Shown: positions 6,057-12,410 of the stretch, piece after piece | Position numbering within the stretch: position 1 is the stretch's first letter | Layout: every line of letters starts with the position of its first letter | Source: a virus | Direction: 5' to 3' (one strand) | DNA: 21,156 bases | IMG/VR virus record: IMGVR_UViG_3300042879_003803 | Span: 1 to 21,156 of that record | Notes under the pieces: model-generated | The model's input: the letters and a program-made list of their open reading frames with translations, nothing else | Told to the model about the DNA's origin: nothing | Database searches by the model: none | Translations under genes and position numbers: made by a program

Positions 6057-6434
6057 ATGCAGCCCGTGACCGGCTACATCCGCACCGGCGAGCGCATCCC
6101 CAACACGGCGCGCCGCTTCGGCGCCGCGCTGGAATACATCGTCGTGCACCTGCTGCAGCCGGGGCAGGACCCGCAGCCCGTGCTGCTCACCGTCGAACAG
6201 ATCCGCGACGGCGTCGACCGCGCCAAGACCAACCCCGAAGACTGCCCGCCGTTCGAGCCCGAGCAAGTGCGCATCGAGTGCGCGGTGGCGATCGCGCGGA
6301 AGGAAGAGCGGGCGCAGGTGGTGGCGTCGATGCTCGCTGAATGCCGGTACGTTCGGCGCCGTGCGCTCTTCATCGGCTACCTCGGCGGTGCGTCGCTCGC
6401 GCTGGCCGTCGTCGCCTTGGGGCGGCTGCTGTGA
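6057..6434 (+). CDS. C-terminally anchored membrane protein, unknown
   Basis: This encodes 125 residues. Residues 1-100 are soluble and partly charged, with YIRTGERIPNTARRFGAALE and PVLLTVEQIRDGVDRAKTN, and two cysteines at about 63 and 75. Residues about 102-122 (RALFIGYLGGASLALAVVAL) are a single C-terminal transmembrane helix preceded by arginines, so the bulk of the protein should stay in the cytoplasm. The ATG lies one base after the endolysin stop, and the TGA overlaps the GTG of the holin candidate. No family is recognised. From position it may modulate the holin or endolysin, which is inference only. Confidence 0.75.
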   Translation: MQPVTGYIRTGERIPNTARRFGAALEYIVVHLLQPGQDPQPVLLTVEQIRDGVDRAKTNPEDCPPFEPEQVRIECAVAIARKEERAQVVASMLAECRYVRRRALFIGYLGGASLALAVVALGRLL

Positions 6435-6796
6435 TCCGTGCCGGCTGGGACCTGCTGCTGCACGTCGTCGGCACTGCCCCGCAGTGGGTGGGTCCGATGG
6501 TGCTGGCGTGGCTGATCTCCGTCGGCGCCACGCAGGCCATCAAGCCGTGGCTGCCCGAGAGCCTCAACGACCGCAGCCGCCACCGCGCCACGCAGGCCAT
6601 CGCCCTGGGCTTCGGCCTCGCTACTTCCTACGCGCTGTGGCCGGCCGAGCTGGACTGGCGCACCGGTGCTGCTGTGGGTGGCGCCGTAGGCCTGTGGGGC
6701 CCGGTCAGCTACGCCCTGTTCCGCCGCATCGCCGAACACCGCTGGCCCTGGCTGCGCGAGCGCCTGAGCGGCGACCGCCCCAATCTCGAGGACTGA
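6431..6796 (+). CDS. Putative holin with three transmembrane helices
   Basis: This encodes 121 residues from a GTG start whose GTGA overlaps the stop of the previous gene. An in-frame start at 6341 would extend it with 30 Arg-rich residues that lie inside the upstream gene, so I prefer 6431. Three hydrophobic segments are visible at about 17-37 (PQWVGPMVLAWLISVGATQA), 53-71 (ATQAIALGFGLATSYALW) and 77-97 (RTGAAVGGAVGLWGPVSYAL), followed by a charged C-terminal tail (RRIAEHRWPWLRERLSG). Small size, multiple helices, charged tail and position between an endolysin and spanins fit a phage holin, which forms holes in the inner membrane at lysis time. No specific holin family is certain. Confidence 0.82.
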   Translation: MIRAGWDLLLHVVGTAPQWVGPMVLAWLISVGATQAIKPWLPESLNDRSRHRATQAIALGFGLATSYALWPAELDWRTGAAVGGAVGLWGPVSYALFRRIAEHRWPWLRERLSGDRPNLED

Positions 6797-6800
6797 CACC

Positions 6801-7553
6801 ATGCGCACCCTGATCACCCTGCTGTTGCTCTCCGCGCTGCTGCTGCTCAGCGGCTGCGCCACCACCGGCGAGGCTGCGTTCTATGCGCGGCAGGAAGCCG
6901 CCGAGCAGGCCCGCGCCGTGCGCATGGCCGCGCTCGCCGACACCAGCGCCTGCAACGGCGACGCGACCTGCGTGGTCGCCGCCAAGGGCTTCGCCGCGAT
7001 AGCCGAACTCGGCGGTGGCAGCGCCCAGCCGCAGCAGTACGTGCCGCAGCCCAGCACCGCCGCGCGCGTGGGCCTGGCGCTGATCGGCCAGCTCAGCCCG
7101 CTGGCTTCTGCGGCCGTCGCGTGGCGTAGCAGCGACAACAGCGTCCGAACTGCCGAGGCGCAGTTCGGGTTCCTTGGCGGCGTAGTGAGCGATGTCTCCA
7201 ACGCCAGCGCGCGCAGCGCTGAGGCCGCGTTCAACGTGCTGCCGCAGCTCGGCCCGCGCATCGACGTCGGTGGCGATTACGTCAGCGGCACCCAGCACGT
7301 CGGTGACGCCACCACGGTGGGCCGCGACCAGATCGGCCGCGACCAATTCCAAGGGGATTGGCGCACCGGTGACGACACCCGCCGCGACACCATCGGCCGC
7401 GACCGTATCGACAACGCCGGCAACCTCGGCGACGGCAACCGCCAGAACAGCCCAGACGACAACAGCACCACCTGCGAGGGCCCGGGGTGTCAGGGCGTCA
7501 ACCGCCCGATCACCAACCCGCTGCCTGAGCCCGAGCCGGAGGAGGAGGGCTGA
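6801..7553 (+). CDS. Lipoprotein with GRD-type repeats
   Basis: This encodes 250 residues. Residues 1-18 are a lipoprotein signal (MRTLITLLLLSALLLLSG) with lipobox LLSGC and C19 as the expected lipidated residue. Residues 24-150 are Ala-rich and helical with a cysteine pair (C51, C57). Residues 154-205 hold a repeated Gly-Asp pattern: VGGDY, HVGDA, then GRD at 174, 179 and 199 and RRD at 194, spaced by short hydrophobic residues (VGRDQIGRDQ). The C-terminus is low complexity (NPLPEPEPEEEG) with another cysteine pair (C225, C230). Repeats of this kind can form a small beta solenoid or beta prism. Outer-membrane targeting is inferred. It may belong to lysis, superinfection exclusion or virion release. 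No family is recognised. Confidence 0.8.
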   Translation: MRTLITLLLLSALLLLSGCATTGEAAFYARQEAAEQARAVRMAALADTSACNGDATCVVAAKGFAAIAELGGGSAQPQQYVPQPSTAARVGLALIGQLSPLASAAVAWRSSDNSVRTAEAQFGFLGGVVSDVSNASARSAEAAFNVLPQLGPRIDVGGDYVSGTQHVGDATTVGRDQIGRDQFQGDWRTGDDTRRDTIGRDRIDNAGNLGDGNRQNSPDDNSTTCEGPGCQGVNRPITNPLPEPEPEEEG

Positions 7554-7957
7554 TGCTCGCCCTCGGCGCCACCGCCAAGGTGATCGGCATCGCCGTCGCC
7601 CTGCAGATCGCCACCCTCGCGGGCTGGTGGCTGCATGTCAGCAGCGCGCGCGCGGACAACACCCAGACCGCGACCGACCTGGGTGCGTGCACCGCTGCGC
7701 GCGACACGGCGGTCGCGGAGAACGCCGAATGGGAAACCGGCGCGCTCGAAGCCCAGCGCGGCCTCGCCCAGTGCCAGGCGCAGTGGGCTGAGGCCAAGGC
7801 CGACGCCGAGTTTCACGCCGCTGCCGCCGCCGAGCACCGCCGCAACGCCGTCCGCTGGGCCGAGGCCTTTGCCGGCCGCTACGCCGGCAAGACCGCCCAA
7901 TGCGCCGCCGCGCTGCAGGCGCTGGACCCGGCCTGCCCTGAGCTGGAGGGGTACTGA
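7553..7957 (+). CDS. Rz-like inner-membrane spanin candidate
   Basis: This encodes 134 residues. Residues about 8-28 (AKVIGIAVALQIATLAGWWL) are an N-terminal signal anchor. The rest is a periplasmic, helical, Ala/Glu-rich segment with regular spacing and several cysteines (CTAARDTAVAENAEWETGA, AQWAEAKADAEFHAAAAAEH), as in the coiled-coil ectodomain of inner-membrane spanins. The ATG overlaps the lipoprotein TGA by one base and has GGAGGAGGG just upstream. The gene overlaps the start of a small lipoprotein gene, the usual Rz/Rz1 arrangement. Together they would bridge inner and outer membranes and disrupt the outer membrane at the last step of lysis. Rz proteins diverge strongly, so the call rests on architecture. 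Confidence 0.78.
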   Translation: MLALGATAKVIGIAVALQIATLAGWWLHVSSARADNTQTATDLGACTAARDTAVAENAEWETGALEAQRGLAQCQAQWAEAKADAEFHAAAAAEHRRNAVRWAEAFAGRYAGKTAQCAAALQALDPACPELEGY

Positions 7958-8226
7958 TGCGCGCGCTGCTCGCTCTCGCGCTGCTGGCCCTCACCGCCTG
8001 CACGCCCGACCCGGTCTACATCACCCGCCCGGTCTACATCGACCGCGTGCAGCAGGTGGTGCAGCCGATCCCGGCCGAGCTGCTGCAGCCGCACGCCATC
8101 GCCGAAGGTGCGCCCAGCCAGTGCCCCAGCATTGCCGCGCAGCGCCGTGCCGAGCTCGAAGCCTGCAACGCCGACAAGGCCGCCATCCGCGCCATCGCTG
8201 GCGCGAAGGGGCAGGGCAGTGACTAA
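7957..8226 (+). CDS. Rz1-like outer-membrane lipoprotein spanin candidate
   Basis: This encodes 89 residues. The signal peptide MRALLALALLALTAC ends in lipobox LTAC with C15 as lipidation site. The mature part is short, begins with a proline-containing stretch (TPDPVYITRPVYIDR) with a duplicated PVYI(T/D)R unit, and continues with VVQPIPAELLQPHAI. A final helical part holds two cysteines (C46 in SQCPS, C64). Short, proline-containing outer-membrane lipoproteins encoded right after an Rz-like gene are typical o-spanins. The ATG overlaps the TGA of the previous gene by one base, and the end overlaps the GTG start of the connector gene. It closes the lysis block. Confidence 0.78.
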   Translation: MRALLALALLALTACTPDPVYITRPVYIDRVQQVVQPIPAELLQPHAIAEGAPSQCPSIAAQRRAELEACNADKAAIRAIAGAKGQGSD

Positions 8227-8548
8227 CGCCTGGCTGGCCGACTTCGACGCCATCGCGCACACCGCCTTCGCGGATGCCGGGCTCGCCGACACCGCGGTGC
8301 TGCGCGCCCCTGGCGGCGCCGTGCACGGCGATGTCCGCTGCATGGTGAGCCGCGGCGTGCAGGTGCTGGCCGACGAAGGCTCAGTGACCAGCAACCAGAC
8401 CACGGTCGACCTGTTGAAGGCAGACCTGCCGGCGTCGATCACGAAGGCCTGGGTGGTGGTGCTGTCCGACGGCGAATACCTGATCGACAGCCAGCCGCTG
8501 TCGTCTGACGAATCTCTGGTGCGCTACCTGTTGAGGCGCAAGCAATGA
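8219..8548 (+). CDS. gpFII-like head-tail connector (stopper)
   Basis: This encodes 109 residues from GTG 8219, which overlaps the spanin stop. An in-frame upstream start at 8108 would add 37 low-complexity residues that are a shadow of the spanin gene, so I reject it. The N-terminus WLADFDAIAHTAFADAGLAD resembles the opening helix of lambda gpFII (DFDNLFDAAI). The middle and end are beta strands with VTSNQTTVDLLKADLP and the loop DGEYLIDSQPLSSDESL, also matching the FII layout of strand, exposed loop and final strand. FII binds gpW at the portal and forms the surface to which the tail attaches. Length fits (lambda FII is 117). Confidence is limited by divergence. Confidence 0.75.
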   Translation: MTNAWLADFDAIAHTAFADAGLADTAVLRAPGGAVHGDVRCMVSRGVQVLADEGSVTSNQTTVDLLKADLPASITKAWVVVLSDGEYLIDSQPLSSDESLVRYLLRRKQ

Positions 8549-8922
8549 GCTGCGATCCCATCTACATCCGCGCGGGCGACTCGCTGGGGGGTCTGCGTCT
8601 GGACTACGTCAGCAGTGATGCCGACGACGCGCCCAACGTCGCGCTGCCGGGCACGCACTCGATCGTCGAGTTCCGCGTGGGCGGCCGTGTGCTGCTCAAG
8701 CTCACCGAAGGGGCAGGTGTCACGACGCTGCGCGACGAGGGCCAGCTGCTGTTCGCTGCCACCGCCACGCAGACCAGCCAGCTGGCGCCGCCGGCGGGCC
8801 TGAACGCGCACGAGGTCAATCTGGCCTGGCGCAACTACATGCCGGCCAGCGAAGAGACCAACAGCGAGACCCTGGCTGACCTGACCGTGATCGTCCTCGC
8901 GCAGGAGGTCGCACGCCCGTGA
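8545..8922 (+). CDS. Small beta-rich structural protein ahead of fibre gene
   Basis: This encodes 125 residues, with ATGA overlap to the connector gene. It is a predicted beta sandwich: IYIRAGDSLGGLRLDYVSSD, HSIVEFRVGGRVLLKL, EGQLLFAATATQTSQLAPP, NLAWRN and a final strand ADLTVIVLAQEVA. The order GDS, strand, R-containing strand, then a 'Gln-Thr-x-x-Leu' turn followed by a strand to the end resembles the N-terminal domain of baseplate upper or fibre proteins of the BppU type. Such domains link fibres to the virion. Its position immediately before a fibre-like gene supports an adaptor role. The family call is tentative. An AGGAGGT at 8903-8909 near its end serves the next gene. Confidence 0.7.
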   Translation: MSCDPIYIRAGDSLGGLRLDYVSSDADDAPNVALPGTHSIVEFRVGGRVLLKLTEGAGVTTLRDEGQLLFAATATQTSQLAPPAGLNAHEVNLAWRNYMPASEETNSETLADLTVIVLAQEVARP

Positions 8923-10400
8923 GTTCTGTTCGCGTCACTGCAGTCGAGCGCGTGGTGCGCATCGTGGCGCGCGGCGTCACCGGCGTGGCCACGGTCAATG
9001 TCGAGGCCCCGCTGATCACCACCGGCGGCGCCACGCCGACGCTGTCGATCGCGCCGGCGACGCCGACCACGCCGGGCAGCCTGTCGGCCGCGGACAAGGC
9101 CAAGCTCGACGCGCTGGCGGATCCGACGCTCAGCGATGCGCTGCCGCAGGCGGTGGGCAATGCCGGGCCCGGCACGTCTACGCGCGCGGCCCGCGGCGAC
9201 CATGTGCACGCCCACGGCGCGCAGGCGGGCGGCGGGCTGCATGCCACGGCGACGCCGCAGGTGGCCGGCTTCATGTCCGCTGCCGACAAGACCAAGCTCA
9301 ACAGCATCGCCGCGGGTGCCCAGGTCAATGTGCCGACCAACCTCGGCGTGGGTGGCACGGGCGACGCGCGCACCATCACCAGCAGCACCGGCAGCTCCGC
9401 GGCGCTGCCGCTGGCCACGTCGACCACTGCCGGCCTGCTGTCCAGCTTCTACTTCACCCTGCTCAGCACCTTCGCCGCCAACGTGCGCGACCAGGTGCTG
9501 GCCATGCTGCAGCAGGGCGCCAACATCACGCTCACGCCGAGCGGCACCGGTGCATCGCGCACGCTCACCATCAGCTCGACGGCATCGGGCGGCGGTGGCT
9601 CGGGCACGGTGACCAGCGTCGGGCTTTCGCTGCCCGGCATCTTCGCCGTCTCCGGTTCGCCGGTGACGGGATCGGGAACACTGACCGCCACGCTGGCATC
9701 GCAGACCGCCTCGCGCGTGTGGGCCAGCCCTGCTGGCTCCGACGGCCCTCCAGTATTCCGCGAGCTGGTGCAGAGCGATATTCCCGCCCTGTCCGCCGGC
9801 AAGATCGTGCTGTCCGATGATCGGCTGCTGGGCCAAATCGCAGGCGGCAGCGCAGCCGCTCAGATCGCGCTCGGCACGGGCCTTTGGTTCTCCGGCCTGA
9901 ATCTGGTTTTGTCCACCAACCTGCAGGGCTGGCATGCGATTGCGCCGAGCGCGAAGCAGGACACGCTCACCCCTGGCAGCGGCATCAGCATCGTCGGCAA
10001 CACGATCAGCGCGACGGGCGACGGCGGCTCAGCAGTGCGCCCGATCACGGTCGGCTTCGACGCCGGCCGCGTCAATGGCGTAGACCAGCCGCTCACCACC
10101 GGCCTGCGCTTCGAGCTGCGCGCGCCGGTCGGGCTCGAGCCGACTGCTTGGACCCTGCTGCCCAAGGCGGGCAGCACCGGCGACATCACCATCGAGGTGC
10201 GCAAGCGCCCGTTTCCCAGCGGCACCTTCACTGCGATTACCGCCGGCTCGCCGCCGTCGATCTCGGCCGGCGCGCGCGGCACTGCGTCGGCTTCCGCGTG
10301 GACCGCAATTGATGCCGGCGACCTCATCGAGTTCGAGGTGACGGCCGTCTCCGGCCTGGTCACTGGCGCAAACCTGATCATCGAGGCGACTGAAGCATGA
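8919..10400 (+). CDS. Tail-fibre-like protein
   Basis: This encodes 493 residues from a GTG with a perfect AGGAGGT nine bases upstream. The N-terminal part has two related units, TPGSLSAADKAKLDALAD (51-68) and VAGFMSAADKTKLNSIAAG (115-133), a sequence signature common in phage fibres. Between them is a histidine cluster HVHAH (95-99). The middle is Gly/Ser/Thr-rich with a glycine hinge (ASGGGGSGTVTSVGL) and repeated fibre strands (SGSPVTGSGTLTATL; FRELVQSDIPALSAGKI). The last 130 residues are a beta sandwich (TVGFDAG, TGDITIEVRK, AWTAIDAGDLIEFEVTAVSG), a C-terminal domain often seen in phage surface proteins. It probably forms a trimeric adhesin for host recognition. Unusually it lies between head-tail connector and tail terminator genes. 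Confidence 0.88.
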   Translation: MSSVRVTAVERVVRIVARGVTGVATVNVEAPLITTGGATPTLSIAPATPTTPGSLSAADKAKLDALADPTLSDALPQAVGNAGPGTSTRAARGDHVHAHGAQAGGGLHATATPQVAGFMSAADKTKLNSIAAGAQVNVPTNLGVGGTGDARTITSSTGSSAALPLATSTTAGLLSSFYFTLLSTFAANVRDQVLAMLQQGANITLTPSGTGASRTLTISSTASGGGGSGTVTSVGLSLPGIFAVSGSPVTGSGTLTATLASQTASRVWASPAGSDGPPVFRELVQSDIPALSAGKIVLSDDRLLGQIAGGSAAAQIALGTGLWFSGLNLVLSTNLQGWHAIAPSAKQDTLTPGSGISIVGNTISATGDGGSAVRPITVGFDAGRVNGVDQPLTTGLRFELRAPVGLEPTAWTLLPKAGSTGDITIEVRKRPFPSGTFTAITAGSPPSISAGARGTASASAWTAIDAGDLIEFEVTAVSGLVTGANLIIEATEA

Positions 10401-11386
10401 GCGTCACCACCTACCGCAGCACCGACTCGGGCGCGCCCGTCCTGAATGGCACCACGGGCAACGGCTTCGTCAATCTGCTGACGACGTGCCTGACTGGCAC
10501 CGGGACTGCTTACGGATCGCTACCCAAAAAGGGCTGGACGCTGCTTTTTACGGGGACGAATAAGGCCGTTTACCGAACTGTTGACGGTGTTGGATTCCTT
10601 CGCGTTGTCCACGACGGCACCGGCACGGGCGGTTTCCGCGAGGCGCTTGTGCGCGCCGCCGAAGGTGCGACGAACGTTGACACGCTGGTTGATCCGTTTC
10701 CGACTGTTGCCGAGGTGACTGACCTTGCCTGCGTTTGGCGAGCATCGAACACGCTTGACACTACCGCCCGAGCTTGGGAACTGGTTGCGGATGACAACTG
10801 GTTCATCCTGAGCGTTTTGCATGATTCGGCAGCGGCTGATACCTACATGTTCGGGAAGTATTCGCCGAGCCGGTCGGCTAACTCTTGGCCGTATCTTGTT
10901 TCTGTAAGGGGAACCGCAAACTCAAATGCTGATGGAACCGCTGCCGCTATTTATCAGGCTGCCACGGCAGCCTTCAACACAGCCCGGCTTTTTGCAATGA
11001 GAAATTCGACAGGGACAGTGAAGTCCCCTCGTGCTGTGTTTTTGACAGAATCGGCAAGCTCGACTTCTAACTATACGGCCCCCGGTCAGCTTGGCCCGCC
11101 TATTCCAAACTCTGATGGCCTGATCTTCATGAGCCCTCCGCAGCTTTGGGTTAATGGCGTTGGCGGGTCGAGCGTGTCAGATCCTCAGTCCGCCGGGTTT
11201 TTTTCCAACCTCTGGAGTCCGTTGCACAACTTCAACTCTGCGGGCCGCGCCGCATTTTGGGGGGACACGTTCAATGCGGCTGGCTATGACCCGTCTGCGC
11301 AATTCGTTTTGCGCGGCGCTCGCGGAGACACTCAAGGTAAGCACATCATCGAAACTACCGACACTTGGCAGGACCCGTTAGCATGA
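10397..11386 (+). CDS. Phage structural protein of unknown function, lower G+C
   Basis: This encodes 329 residues, with ATGA overlap to the fibre gene. The N-terminus TTYRSTDSGAPVLNGTTGNG, followed by a WTLLFTGTNKAVYRT strand and the motif FLRVVHDGTGTGGFREALVR, resembles a class of uncharacterised phage structural proteins that I know only by pattern. The rest is mixed beta sheet with many aromatic residues (NSWPYLVSVRG, FFSNLWSPLHNFN). No enzyme motif is visible. Base composition is clearly lower in G+C than neighbours: rows 10861 and 10921 each hold 33 of 60 G+C, against 43 of 60 in row 9301, and codons end in A or T far more often. This suggests recent acquisition. A receptor-binding or decoration role is inferred from position after a fibre gene. 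Confidence 0.8.
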   Translation: MSVTTYRSTDSGAPVLNGTTGNGFVNLLTTCLTGTGTAYGSLPKKGWTLLFTGTNKAVYRTVDGVGFLRVVHDGTGTGGFREALVRAAEGATNVDTLVDPFPTVAEVTDLACVWRASNTLDTTARAWELVADDNWFILSVLHDSAAADTYMFGKYSPSRSANSWPYLVSVRGTANSNADGTAAAIYQAATAAFNTARLFAMRNSTGTVKSPRAVFLTESASSTSNYTAPGQLGPPIPNSDGLIFMSPPQLWVNGVGGSSVSDPQSAGFFSNLWSPLHNFNSAGRAAFWGDTFNAAGYDPSAQFVLRGARGDTQGKHIIETTDTWQDPLA

Positions 11387-11730
11387 GCGACTTGGGCGAC
11401 ATTGGCGAGGTCATTCCTGACGGCCTGCGGTCTGTCATGTTCTCGTTTGGTGGCCGCGCTGTGGCTGTCGTTTCTGGCACTGGCGCAACACCGGGCAGCG
11501 AAATCCTGATTTCGTTCCGCCGCAGTCAGGTCGCGACCGTGCAAGCCGACAACGCCGGCAACTGGACAGTCGGTGGACTGAACGACGGAACATATTGGGC
11601 GTCTGAGCTGGGCACCGTGCGCGGCTGGTCCATTGTGGTGTTCGGCACGTCGGTCACCGTCACCGAAGAGGAAGCCCCCGACAGCGGCGATGTGATCACC
11701 GCCGGCCAGGCCTACGGGTGGATCGGATGA
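11383..11730 (+). CDS. Small beta-rich structural protein, unknown
   Basis: This encodes 115 residues from ATG 11383, whose ATGA overlaps the previous stop; an in-frame codon at 11365 lies inside the previous gene and is not needed. The protein is mostly beta strand: GGRAVAVVSGTGATPGSE, ILISFRRSQVATVQADNAGN then WTVGGLNDGTYW, and WSIVVFGTSVTVTEEEAP. The DNAGNWTVGGLNDGTYW stretch resembles an Ig-like or carboxypeptidase-regulatory-like repeat turn, common in bacterial and phage surface proteins. Position at the end of the fibre module suggests a fibre chaperone, cap or attachment protein. G+C rises back to the local level over its second half. No named family is recognised. Confidence 0.72.
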   Translation: MSDLGDIGEVIPDGLRSVMFSFGGRAVAVVSGTGATPGSEILISFRRSQVATVQADNAGNWTVGGLNDGTYWASELGTVRGWSIVVFGTSVTVTEEEAPDSGDVITAGQAYGWIG

Positions 11731-12242
11731 GCGCGCTGCCCCTCTCCGAACGCGCCCTGCGCGCCATCGAGTGCCGGCTGCGGAAGATTCGCAAGCCCGG
11801 CGGCTTCGCCACCGATGCCGGGCGCAACGTGCTGCGCGAGGCCGAGTCGGTGTCGGCCGATGAGCTGCCCTGGATCAGCGTGTTCGACGGCGGCGAGACG
11901 CCCGACGACGGCGCGGGCAATCGCGCGGCCATGACCATGCGGCTCAACGTCGAGGTGCAGGCGGCGCTGCGCGTGGAGTGCGCTGGCACCGATGCGCAGC
12001 TGCTCAAGGCCGACATCAAGCGCGCGCTGTTCGGCGGCTTTGGCGGAAAGCTCAGCGACGACCTCGGCGACATCGGCGCCATCAGCTATCGCGGCACCAC
12101 CGCGCTGAACCGGCAGGACGGCGGCGACGCCGCGCTGCTGCGGGTGAGCGTGACGGTCAGCTACCCCGAAGGACAGGGCAACCCCTACGGATCACAGGAC
12201 GCAAGCCATGGACCGCATCGACTCGATCAATTGCTGTCCTGA
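11727..12242 (+). CDS. Tail terminator / tail completion-like protein
   Basis: This encodes 171 residues from ATG 11727, overlapping the previous stop by ATGA. It opens with a helix typical of tail completion proteins (LSERALRAIECRLRKIR). An ordered alternation of strands and helices follows: DELPWISVFDGGE, RAAMTMRLNVEVQAALRVE, the helix TDAQLLKADIKRALFGGFGG, and a final strand LLRVSVTVSYPEG before an unstructured tail. Lambda gpU and relatives have the same strand-helix-strand layout and cap the tail tube at the head-proximal end. The gene lies directly upstream of the major tail protein, as U does before V. Sequence identity to gpU is not evident, so the call rests on layout and position. 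Confidence 0.7.
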   Translation: MSALPLSERALRAIECRLRKIRKPGGFATDAGRNVLREAESVSADELPWISVFDGGETPDDGAGNRAAMTMRLNVEVQAALRVECAGTDAQLLKADIKRALFGGFGGKLSDDLGDIGAISYRGTTALNRQDGGDAALLRVSVTVSYPEGQGNPYGSQDASHGPHRLDQLLS

Positions 12243-12375
12243 GGCTCCACGCATCGATCTGCCGGAACACAAGGCACCCCGCCTGCGTGATCTCGGCGCC
12301 GGCCAGATCGTCGACACGCCAGCGGCTGCAGGCGCAAGCCCGCAGTCGAGCCCGAGACCACGCACGCGGCTCTGA
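12208..12375 (+). CDS. Possible small gene, 55 residues
   Basis: ATG 12208 opens a 55-codon frame to TGA 12373-12375 that overlaps the last 35 bases of the terminator-like gene in another frame and fills most of the gap before the major tail protein. AGGACG lies eight bases upstream of the ATG. The protein starts MDRIDSINCCPEAPRIDLPE, then HKAPRLRDLGAGQIVDTP, and ends in a Ser/Pro/Arg-rich tail. It has a Cys-Cys pair and no membrane helix. Codon choice is mixed, with G or C at third positions mostly but not always. It could be a real small tail-assembly protein or a chance frame in GC-rich sequence. If it is not real, 12243-12410 is a 168-base intergenic gap. Confidence 0.45.
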   Translation: MDRIDSINCCPEAPRIDLPEHKAPRLRDLGAGQIVDTPAAAGASPQSSPRPRTRL

Positions 12376-12410
12376 TGCCGCGCACCCCACCCGCCACAGA
12401 GGACACCGAC

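Noticed and set aside
6341-6430. N-terminal extension of the holin candidate
   Set aside because: The extra 30 residues are Arg/Ala-rich and lie inside the upstream gene. GTG 6431 gives the usual overlap and a sensible membrane protein.
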